From the NCBI GenBank assembly GCA_002490665.1, contig DKUL01000014.1:62206-126205 (forward strand): DNA of 64,000 nucleotides, read 5' to 3'. Numbering within the stretch: position 1 is the stretch's first letter; every line of letters begins with the position of its first letter. Positions 37,201 through 43,603 of this stretch are shown here, in pieces. The DNA is from Lachnospiraceae bacterium UBA7205. Lineage in GTDB: Bacteria; Bacillota; Clostridia; Lachnospirales; Lachnospiraceae. The translations under genes were made by a program, and so were the position numbers. The notes under the pieces are model-generated. The model saw only the letters and a program-made list of their open reading frames with translations, had not been told where the DNA came from and searched no databases.

Positions 37201-37822
37201 CTGGTTCATATGTGTCAATATGAATCTCTTTCGTGTTGTATACCTCTTCTGTTTTACTTTCCTCAGCCCTGAATTCCTCCGGCTCATATGCGGCCGCGTC
37301 ATATTTGTCCGAATTATACCCCTCAGTCTCATATTCTTCCGGCTCGTACTCCTCGGTTTCATATTCCCCAGCCCCATACTCCTCCGGCTCATATACAGCC
37401 GAATCGTACTCCTCCGGTTCATATGCTTCCGTTTCATATCCTTCTGGCTCATACACGGTCGCATCATACTCACCGGACTCATATTCTTCCGGCCCGTATT
37501 CCTCTGATTCATACACTTCGGTCTCGTATTCCTCTGATTCATACACTTCGGTCTCGTATTCCTCCGATTCATACGCATACTCCTCGGACTCATATTCTTC
37601 CAGCTCATACTCCTGCGACGTATATTCTTCCGGTGATTCCTCACCGTCTTCATTTATGTAATCGACAATGTATGCGTCCTCTCCATCCATGTCCTCATCC
37701 GTCTCTGCCTGGTTCCCATACGCCTCGTCATAAAAATCTTCTGTATCATAATCAGTGCGCTCCACTGCCTTTTTTCTGTCTGTGTTATGAAATCCTAATG
37801 TCTTACCCTTATTCTTTTTCAT
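34271..37822 (-). CDS. Giant membrane-anchored GH25 protein with acidic Tyr-repeat tail and Ig-like domains
   Basis: A 1183-residue protein (an in-frame GTG at 37828 would add two). The cytoplasmic N-terminus is very acidic; residues ~67-190 are pentads with tyrosine every five residues, and more E/D/Y-rich sequence continues to ~260. One membrane helix (~294-316) follows. Outside are a beta-rich domain shared with the GH25 protein at 30829, three Big2-like Ig domains (VSGGKVTAKEEGTATITYTV; VVTGVKAGKVHISG; VVTGVAPGSVTITAV), a choline-binding-like repeat (GKTYFYDKNGNVVTG), and a C-terminal GH25 domain with FGIDISRHNG and IFIDTES. It probably cleaves peptidoglycan at the outer wall. It has its own promoter. 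The tail is unlike common GH25 proteins. Confidence 0.88.
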   Translation of the reverse strand: MKKNKGKTLGFHNTDRKKAVERTDYDTEDFYDEAYGNQAETDEDMDGEDAYIVDYINEDGEESPEEYTSQEYELEEYESEEYAYESEEYETEVYESEEYETEVYESEEYGPEEYESGEYDATVYEPEGYETEAYEPEEYDSAVYEPEEYGAGEYETEEYEPEEYETEGYNSDKYDAAAYEPEEFRAEESKTEEVYNTKEIHIDTYEPDDYAEDTESYYDDADEAYDGDGEEYYESDEYYDDEYYDEDSFDTSYGAFDDNYENDIAVFGADTANEPEDFLQRMKHWLRHMTAFDAILATTGVVVVVAALVILSMFLQKGQMDKQIAAIAPMGKELENMGAGSDGLLAMSNAALSGNFADAASTEEASSLEVTDTAESSKVNVSFVSVEKDLKIRFTDANTGELITGTAFEVTLTNSKGKKLVLTDDDMDGIIYAQNVNAGVFDAIVTSTDKYKFPTMSQQVTVKDKVEYVVINVQDEVKTEKQVNVAQEDTQKNDAAAEAEVLKDTVEWVESTKTPINGTESYLLVDKNTIADPSQVSKAAARMLFDTLNVSLDKSEATLNVGASMDLKGTEFSDSKDGDIEYQYTTEWKSSNDSVASVSGGKVTAKEEGTATITYTVTRKTITTTYEPKDPVEETLEISVEEYEGLSDKEKERCTPVKDDAGQTIGYTYKKVTEPEKKTSETTDTASAECVVTVEAVKISSAVLELSKSADSCAVGATLTVKPAKLVYTKQDGSKETITENFPSVTWASADKAVATVDDKGVVTGVKAGKVHISGKIGGIKGADGKELDIQCSVEVTITGNTELTLTLDRTKDVYLAVGGSTTLVATVAGYQSDAGVTWETSDKKVATVSEKGVVTGVAPGSVTITAVTKEKNTEGNQVRATCIVTINSNASSDTTTKLKDKNGNQIYIKNADGTYREAVYADYFGDAEFYIIAQPQYRYTGWQTIDGKTYFYDKNGNVVTGTQIIQGVTYNFGSDGAIATTANGSTFGIDISRHNGNIDWNAVKASGVDYVIIRCGYRGSATGVLIEDQTFRTNIKGATAAGLKVGVYVFSQAINEVEAVKEASLAVSLVKGYNLTYPIFIDTESSGGRADRIDKATRTAVVNAFCQTVASAGYKPGIYASKTWFEDKLNMGAVNGSYKIWLAQYSAAPTYRGRYDMWQYSSKGKISGINTKVDLNYSYLGY
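37258..37624 (-). repeat. 15-nt in-frame tandem repeats encoding Tyr pentads
   Basis: About 24 consecutive 15 nt units encode a five-residue module of the type Y-E-x-E-E/V, e.g. YETEVYESEEYETEV. Tyrosine stays in register over about 120 residues while the positions between vary. The nearly exact repeats near 37515-37560 suggest recent duplication of a 30 nt block. Confidence 0.85.
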
Positions 37823-37915
37823 TTTCACCTACGCCGTCCGGCTGTTACCTCCTTCTCCCAACGCGTGCCGTCCTGACAGGCGGCACAGCCACATTATGTT
37901 AACATTTCCGTAACA

Positions 37916-37944
37916 ATTATAGCAAAACATAATAAATCGCTCAA
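37916..37944 (-). promoter_or_regulatory. Sigma-A type promoter for the giant GH25 gene
   Basis: TTGAGC and TATAAT on the minus strand with 17 bp spacing, in the 168 nt gap between the DMT gene stop and the GH25 start. A leader of about 85 nt contains GGAGGT well upstream of the start, and AGGTG right before it. Confidence 0.75.
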
Positions 37945-37990
37945 CATTTTTTTGCATTTTCAAAAATGTAATTTTTACCTGAACCGCCGC

Positions 37991-38329
37991 TCAAAGGTTA
38001 AAAATCACAATTCCTGCCATAATGCATGCAATACCCAGGATTTTTCGAAACGAAATCCTCTCCCGGAAAACAAAATAGCCAAGCACCAGCACAAAGACGT
38101 TTCCGAGCGACTCAATGACCGGCCCGTTTTTGTAATCCATGCCGCTGTACGCATAAACCGTCAGGAGCATGGAGCCAAACAGCAGGCCGTACCCGCCTAT
38201 CACATATGGATTAAGGTACTCTTTTATCACATTGTCATACTCCTTAAGCGCACTTTTTTTCAAAAGAACCTGTGACACCGACGCAACTACCACCGACAGG
38301 AACATCGAAACCATAAACCTGCTAATCAT
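37991..38329 (-). CDS. Small DMT/EamA-like membrane protein (pair member 2)
   Basis: A 112-residue protein with four predicted helices, as in SMR/EamA half-transporters. Visible features are SVVVASVSQVLLKKSA at the start, the GPVIESLGNVFVLVLGYFVFRERIS core, and a final helix. The start at 38329 overlaps the stop of the partner gene by 8 nt. Paired four-helix proteins such as ArnE/ArnF flip undecaprenyl-phosphate-linked sugars; a similar flippase role here is inference from size, pairing and location. Confidence 0.75.
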   Translation of the reverse strand: MISRFMVSMFLSVVVASVSQVLLKKSALKEYDNVIKEYLNPYVIGGYGLLFGSMLLTVYAYSGMDYKNGPVIESLGNVFVLVLGYFVFRERISFRKILGIACIMAGIVIFNL

Positions 38330-38687
38330 CCGCCTGCTCCTCCTTGTCCGTATTGATGATGACTGTCCCTGCCACGACAAGCAGCACGCCGATGACATTG
38401 CGCAGCGTTATCGTATCGTGGAAGAATACCACCGCCCAGACCATCGACCAGACGACCGCCATGGAGCGGTTCGCATACGCAACCGACAGCTCAAAGCGTT
38501 TTATCATCTGCTGCCATAGAAGGGCATAGACGCCGAGCAGTACAAACTCCATCCCAAAGAAAAACAAAAATCTGCCCAGATTCCCCCCTGACGCGGATGC
38601 CTCCTTCGACATCACGCTTGAAATCGTATATATCACAATGACGCCCTGCAGCAGCGCCACATTCTTTATCTTCACGAAACCTTTCAT
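38322..38687 (-). CDS. Small DMT/EamA-like membrane protein (pair member 1)
   Basis: A 121-residue, four-helix protein. It includes AYANRSMAVVWSMVWAVVFFHDTITLRNVIGVLLVVAGTV (split here only for description), the typical last two helices of the DMT superfamily with the conserved charged turn. It overlaps the upstream gene by 4 nt and its partner by 8 nt, which strongly suggests a heterodimer made in equal amounts. Likely substrate is a lipid-linked sugar, by analogy with ArnE/ArnF. Confidence 0.75.
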   Translation of the reverse strand: MKGFVKIKNVALLQGVIVIYTISSVMSKEASASGGNLGRFLFFFGMEFVLLGVYALLWQQMIKRFELSVAYANRSMAVVWSMVWAVVFFHDTITLRNVIGVLLVVAGTVIINTDKEEQADD

Positions 38688-39529
38688 TCTTTTCCCCCAG
38701 TCATACGCCCGTCCCCGACATCAATCAAGTCCTGGTCCAGCAGCCCCTGTTCCTTGTATACCCAGTAATAGTTATAGTCCATATAGACAAAATATCCCTC
38801 CACAAACCGGTACAGAAAATATCCCTCCTCCTCCATGCTGCCTTTCATCTGCTTGATACAGGACAGCACCACAAAGGCACACCGCTCATTGCGGGCACAT
38901 CTTGCCACCTCTGCCACGTCATACACTGCACTGTCGCCCTCCATCGCATCGTACAGCTCATTGTGGAACGTCCACGCCGGTTCCAGGATATTTCTCCCAT
39001 AGGGCGTATAAATGTCTGCCGTGTACTGCCGCAGAAACGGCAGCAGCTCTGCCGGAAACACCGCCACGGGCTTATAGTTCTCCTGCCTTACCGCATCCGC
39101 GACCGCAATGACCTGCTGCGGTATATGGTACGCATTGACAGACTTGATATGAAACGAATTCGTGTAAACCAGGTCGCCGTTGATGACAATCACCAGAATT
39201 GCCAGAAAAAAAACAAGCGCCCTTGACACAGCATGCCGGAAACGCATCATCAGTCTTACCATGCTGTAGCATACCAGAATGCCAATCGGCAGTGTCCAGA
39301 ACACACGGTAATAAATCTCCTCATCAATCTGCATCCCAATCCATGCGTACAGCGGACACAAAAAGATTACTGCAATCGCAGCCACAAGGTACAACAGTAC
39401 GGCGCGCAGCTTCCTGTCCGTCTCCGTTACCCACAAAAAAAGCAGCGCAATCAGAAAAAGGGGCATTAAAAAACTCTTGTTATTATATAAGATAATATCC
39501 TCGATTATCGTTTTCATAACAGCCGTCAT
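38684..39529 (-). CDS. Integral membrane protein with C-terminal soluble domain, unknown
   Basis: A 281-residue protein with about four to five helices in the first 125 residues and a soluble ~150-residue C-terminal domain, probably extracellular (FPAELLPFLRQYTADIYTPYG). GGGGGAGG precedes the ATG. Together with the preceding 347-residue membrane protein it may represent the two halves of what is one larger protein elsewhere (DUF6077-like), since the first ends in a hydrophobic helix and this one starts with more. No function is recognised. It overlaps the DMT gene by 4 nt. Confidence 0.65.
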   Translation of the reverse strand: MTAVMKTIIEDIILYNNKSFLMPLFLIALLFLWVTETDRKLRAVLLYLVAAIAVIFLCPLYAWIGMQIDEEIYYRVFWTLPIGILVCYSMVRLMMRFRHAVSRALVFFLAILVIVINGDLVYTNSFHIKSVNAYHIPQQVIAVADAVRQENYKPVAVFPAELLPFLRQYTADIYTPYGRNILEPAWTFHNELYDAMEGDSAVYDVAEVARCARNERCAFVVLSCIKQMKGSMEEEGYFLYRFVEGYFVYMDYNYYWVYKEQGLLDQDLIDVGDGRMTGGKE

Positions 39530-39554
39530 ATAAATCCTCCCCCTTTCCAGCTTC

Positions 39555-40598
39555 TTACTTTACTATCATATAACACACCGCAAGCAGCAGACATGGCATA
39601 CAGCACATAAACAATTCTGCCGCAAAGCGCAGGCTTTTCTTTTTGATACCGATCAGCACCGCTGCCACTCCGGCAACGGTCGGCACAATCATGAACGAGA
39701 CGCTCGTGGCAAGCACGGCAGACAGGCAGACACAGATAAACAGCATCCACATGCCCTGGCTGACTGTCTCCTGTGCCAGATAGATCAGGCACAGAAACAA
39801 TGCCGGGATAACCATGCCCGCCATCATGCCCTTTCCCTGCCATGTCCTTGTCATGGCAAACGTCTCGGAAGTATACAGGGAAATATTGCCGTACATCATC
39901 CAGACCGCAGTCAATATCATGAATACCGGGCGGTACGTCTTTTTATTCCACAGCAGCCGGTCTCCAATCTGCCCGTAAATACAGTACAGGAACATCAGCC
40001 AGACCGGCGCCAGCACAGTGTGCGCCACAACAGCCGGCGCAATCCCGCTAAGCCGTGACAGCCATGCCTGGTAAACCGGCGTCGGGGAAAAGGCGTGCCT
40101 TACATCCAGCGGATAAAGATACCCTGTGTAGGCATCCCGGAGGTACATGGAATCAAACTCACAGGTAGTCACCGCTGTCGCGATATAATAGGCATCGTCC
40201 CCGTCATAATACTCATAAAACACGGCATACGCCATCTGGAAAAGCACCAGCAGGAAAAAAACAACCCATCCGATTTTCACAATTGCCGGAAGCTCCCGGA
40301 TTCCCTTTATATTTTCCCAGTACGCCTTCCACACATCCCGCCCCTGCCACAGCGACACGGGCACCAGTATCCCAATAATGACCGTATAGATGACGACCAG
40401 CAGCGTGAAGCTTTTTTCCAGCAGAATCAGCGGGACTGCCACAAGCTCAAATACAAAAAAGCTCACAAACCACCCGCAGACATAAGTCATCGCGGGTGTT
40501 TTCTGCAAGCTGTTCATATGCTTCACAGGTATGAATCCTAGAATAAACGGCACTGGCAAAACCAGAACCAGCAAGATTGTCCATCTGATAATCTCCAC
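39555..40598 (-). CDS. Polytopic membrane protein, DUF6077-like
   Basis: A 347-residue protein with nine or more predicted helices. A loop after the fourth helix reads YEYYDGDDAYYIATAV, an acidic first-loop pattern seen in GT-C glycosyltransferases that use polyprenyl-phosphate sugars. The overall look recalls DUF6077, a weak recollection. The start is GTG at 40598 with GGGAGAT upstream. It ends 26 nt before the next membrane protein, and both probably act with the DMT pair in sugar transfer outside the membrane. That role is inference. Confidence 0.65.
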   Translation of the reverse strand: MEIIRWTILLVLVLPVPFILGFIPVKHMNSLQKTPAMTYVCGWFVSFFVFELVAVPLILLEKSFTLLVVIYTVIIGILVPVSLWQGRDVWKAYWENIKGIRELPAIVKIGWVVFFLLVLFQMAYAVFYEYYDGDDAYYIATAVTTCEFDSMYLRDAYTGYLYPLDVRHAFSPTPVYQAWLSRLSGIAPAVVAHTVLAPVWLMFLYCIYGQIGDRLLWNKKTYRPVFMILTAVWMMYGNISLYTSETFAMTRTWQGKGMMAGMVIPALFLCLIYLAQETVSQGMWMLFICVCLSAVLATSVSFMIVPTVAGVAAVLIGIKKKSLRFAAELFMCCMPCLLLAVCYMIVK

Positions 40599-40673
40599 CT
40601 GATGTATCTCCCATTCTCACATTTTCTCTGTCAGTATTCCCATTTTTATATCTTCAATGCGCGTCACCAGTTC

Positions 40674-41873
40674 CTACTTCTGTCCAAAGTAGAGGGAAAG
40701 CTCCGCCGCTATGTGCTCGCCCAGCACAATGTTCCCATTGTCCTTCGGGTGAAGCCCGTCACGCAGGTAAAAGTCAGCCGACTCCTTATCCGTACAGTCC
40801 ATAAAGCCAGTATTGTAGAGCTCGATGACATGGAATCCATACTCCTTGGCAAGCTTTCTTTGTACCTCCATATAGTCGTTGAGCGTGGGCTGCCCTTTCA
40901 CGTCAGAATAAGTGCATTCCACCTTCTTGTTTGTATTGTACATCGTGACGAAAAAGATTTCATTGTCGCTGTAGTATTCCTGCAGCTGCTTCATGAAATA
41001 CCGCACGGAGCCACAGTAGCCTGCCGTGCTGAGCTTGTCATTGATATCGCCAAAGCGCTTATTGGGCGGTGTGCTCAGGTAATCATTCACCCCGGCAAAC
41101 ACCACAATGATATCGGAATCCACATTGGTCACACTGCCAAAATTCAGTGCCAGGGACAGATTTTCATCCGAATATGCCGAAAACATCCTGCCGCCCTTGC
41201 CATGATTGAGCACGCGGTTAAAATGGAGGTAAGAATCCGCATATGTAACATAACTGATAAGGTTGCCGTTTACGTCCACCGCACTCGTAATGCCCTCCGT
41301 GATGCTGTCGCCGATAAACACTATATTTTTCTTGCTAAAGTCATAGACATTGTTCGCAAGAATCTGTCTGTCCATCTGGTTAATCTTTGTCGTCTTATCC
41401 TTTGAATTGTTAAGCCCATACAGCGTTGCCCGAACCCCCTCAAAATTCGCCTGCTGCTCCTTGCGCGCCGCAATCTCGCCCTCCGAGAGTTTTTCTATCT
41501 CACTAAGCCCGGATGTGTCCGGCTCCTCCGGCGCCGTCGTCTGCTCCTGCCCTTCCTCCAGAGCGCTTCCGGTTTCCGGCGCCTGCCCTGTCTCGGGAAC
41601 GCTGCTTTCCTCCCGCACGGTCTCCGACTCCGTTTCCATCTCCATCTCCGTCTCTGTTGCCACCACATTATTCGCCATGCCGTCCGTCCCACAGCAGATG
41701 CACCCTGTACAGTTGCATCCCGGTACACATTCAAAACCGACTGCCGGCGTTTCGCTTTCCCTGACAATCACGCTGTCCGTCCGCTCCCCACAGCCGGACA
41801 ACGCCGTACTCATCGCCACGGCTGCAGCCAAAACTGCCGTTACTGCCTTCTTGTTCTGATTCAATTTTTTCAT
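40674..41873 (-). CDS. SGNH/GDSL hydrolase lipoprotein
   Basis: A 399-residue exported esterase-like protein. A lipoprotein signal ends in LSGC with Cys28 as the lipid anchor. A Cys-rich patch (CVPGCNCTGCICCG, ~45-58) and an E/T/P-rich linker (~70-130) follow. The SGNH domain (~180-399) has blocks GDSITEG (Ser nucleophile), GKGG, AGVND and DGLHP (Asp/His). It probably removes or transfers acyl groups on a surface glycan. The start at 41873 is set by the signal peptide. It ends the WecG - deacetylase - SGNH run, 2 nt after the deacetylase stop. The cysteine patch is odd for a lipoprotein. Confidence 0.85.
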   Translation of the reverse strand: MKKLNQNKKAVTAVLAAAVAMSTALSGCGERTDSVIVRESETPAVGFECVPGCNCTGCICCGTDGMANNVVATETEMEMETESETVREESSVPETGQAPETGSALEEGQEQTTAPEEPDTSGLSEIEKLSEGEIAARKEQQANFEGVRATLYGLNNSKDKTTKINQMDRQILANNVYDFSKKNIVFIGDSITEGITSAVDVNGNLISYVTYADSYLHFNRVLNHGKGGRMFSAYSDENLSLALNFGSVTNVDSDIIVVFAGVNDYLSTPPNKRFGDINDKLSTAGYCGSVRYFMKQLQEYYSDNEIFFVTMYNTNKKVECTYSDVKGQPTLNDYMEVQRKLAKEYGFHVIELYNTGFMDCTDKESADFYLRDGLHPKDNGNIVLGEHIAAELSLYFGQK

Positions 41874-41875
41874 AA

Positions 41876-42808
41876 TTACTCCAATCTGTCCGCATTCCGG
41901 ACACTGACAGAATTTTTCATTGCCTTTAAACATTCTGCCTCATAATACCTGTTGTCGGACATATAAAAGTCCGCAAGCTGTTTACTCCTCTCATCCAAAA
42001 GTTCATATGTCGCCGTGAGGTTCCCCGGATGGAACATCAGCTCCAGCTCCTCCCCCCGCTTTCCGGCATGGCGCCGGTACGCCGGGAGCAGCGCCTCCAC
42101 GACTTCCCTTTTCATCTCACAGGTGTAAAACATGCCAAAGAACACTGGCGCCTTTATCCCCCTGCTTTTGAGTACTTTCTGGTTCCGCTTCTGAAATAGT
42201 TTCAGGATTCCCCATTTCACCCAGTTCACCGCAGGCACCCCCCTGCGCATGCGCGCATTGTGCACCAGAGGCGCTGCCGGGTCTACCGGAATGCGGATGT
42301 GGCGTATGCCAAGATGCCCAAACTCCTCACTGGACAATACCGCCATCAGGCTGTCAAACACAATGGGAATCATATGGTAATGCTGGTGGGAATCAACCGC
42401 CGTAATGTGATAGTCATTCTCCGCCGTGACTGCCCTGAGCTGTGCCGCTATCTCCTGCCTAATCTGTGCTGCCAGCCGCTGCCGCGCAGCCCCCCTTTTC
42501 AAATAATTCCAGCAAAACATGCGGATAAACGATTTGTCAAAACGCCCGGTACTGTCCACCAGCGCCGGCACGTTCCTGGCACCCGCAAGCGGTTTGCCCT
42601 CCACAAAATTTATGTGGAGCACCCGCCTGATCCTGGTGTGGTCAGGGTCGGCATGGTCAAGAAGCCGCAGGGATTCCTTCAGCGCCCCGGTGTTTGGCAG
42701 TACACTGATGCTGTTCAGTACGCCATTATTGTAACATTCCAGTATCCTTGCAGACTGTTCCTTTGTCACCCCGAAATCATCCGCATGAAACCAAACCTTG
42801 TTGTTCAT
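41876..42808 (-). CDS. YdjC/ChbG-type carbohydrate deacetylase
   Basis: A 310-residue cytoplasmic metal-dependent deacetylase. It begins VWFHADDFGV, supplying the Asp base and metal ligand, with LHINFVEGKPL and DSHQHYHM for the histidine ligands. Family members remove acetyl groups from N-acetylated sugars such as chitobiose or lipid-linked intermediates. Its ATG overlaps the wecG/tagA-like stop by 4 nt, which suggests that it acts on the product of that transferase, possibly deacetylating an added N-acetylhexosamine. The substrate is inference. Confidence 0.85.
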   Translation of the reverse strand: MNNKVWFHADDFGVTKEQSARILECYNNGVLNSISVLPNTGALKESLRLLDHADPDHTRIRRVLHINFVEGKPLAGARNVPALVDSTGRFDKSFIRMFCWNYLKRGAARQRLAAQIRQEIAAQLRAVTAENDYHITAVDSHQHYHMIPIVFDSLMAVLSSEEFGHLGIRHIRIPVDPAAPLVHNARMRRGVPAVNWVKWGILKLFQKRNQKVLKSRGIKAPVFFGMFYTCEMKREVVEALLPAYRRHAGKRGEELELMFHPGNLTATYELLDERSKQLADFYMSDNRYYEAECLKAMKNSVSVRNADRLE

Positions 42809-43587
42809 ACCCTGTCCCTTCTGGCTTTCTTTTTCCGTTTCTTCAGCCGTCTCTCCCTGAATAAGTACCAGAAAAATTTTGCATTGGTCGTCACATACCG
42901 CTTCCACAGCCGCCGCGGATCCTGCTCCAGCCTGTAGAGCCATTCCAGGCAGAGCGTCTGCATGATGCGCGGCGCCCGCCTGATAGTGCCCGCAAGGTAA
43001 TCAAAGCCAGCCCCCACTCCGATTGCCACGGCATCGAGCTTTCCCCTGTGGGCATACATCCACTCCTCCTGTTTCGGCGCCCCGAGCCCTACCCAGATAA
43101 AGTCCGGTTTTGCGCTGTTAATCTGTGCGATGACAGCGCTGTCCTCCTCAGGTGTAAGCGGGCGAAACGGCGGCGCGTACATGCCCGCAACCACCATCCC
43201 CGGATAGTCCTTTTGAATCACGCCTTTCATCGCATCAAGCGTCTCCTGTGTCGAGCCGTAAAAAAAATGCCGGTAGCCTTTTTGCGGGGAAATCCGGAAC
43301 AGCTCCGTCATCAGGTCAGGACCCGTGACACGCTGTGCACCCCGAAATCCCGCGATACGGCTGTAACCGGACAAGGGCGCCCCATCCGGCAGCGCCATCG
43401 CCGCACTGTTCTGTATCGTGCGGTACTCCTTCCGTTCATACGCCATAACCGTGGTATGAACGTTGGACACACAGATATAACGCCCCCTGAGCCCGTCAAT
43501 ATGCGCGTTGATATAGGCAAGCGTCCCTGCCATGCTTGTCACATTGATATTTGTCCTTAGAATCTTACAATATTGCAACTCTGCCAT
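42805..43587 (-). CDS. WecG/TagA/CpsF family glycosyltransferase (GT26)
   Basis: A 260-residue enzyme with the family motifs ALPDGAPLSGYSRIAG, QRVTGPDL and WVGLGAPKQEEWM. Members transfer N-acetylmannosamine(uronic acid) or glucose from UDP to a polyprenyl-linked first sugar. The C-terminal basic tail (RERRLKKRKKKARRDR) probably docks at the membrane. It lies 16 nt after the initiating transferase at 43604 and overlaps the deacetylase gene, so it most likely adds the second sugar of that glycan. Confidence 0.9.
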   Translation of the reverse strand: MAELQYCKILRTNINVTSMAGTLAYINAHIDGLRGRYICVSNVHTTVMAYERKEYRTIQNSAAMALPDGAPLSGYSRIAGFRGAQRVTGPDLMTELFRISPQKGYRHFFYGSTQETLDAMKGVIQKDYPGMVVAGMYAPPFRPLTPEEDSAVIAQINSAKPDFIWVGLGAPKQEEWMYAHRGKLDAVAIGVGAGFDYLAGTIRRAPRIMQTLCLEWLYRLEQDPRRLWKRYVTTNAKFFWYLFRERRLKKRKKKARRDRV

Positions 43588-43603
43588 CTTTTATTCTGCA
43601 AGG

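Noticed and set aside
37258..37624. Short-period repeats considered as non-coding satellite DNA
   Set aside because: They keep the frame of a protein with recognisable domains on both sides and preserve Tyr positions.
39526..39843. Frameshifted extension joining the two membrane proteins
   Set aside because: The alternate frame lacks membrane-like sequence, and a strong GGGGGAGG site with an ATG starts the second gene.
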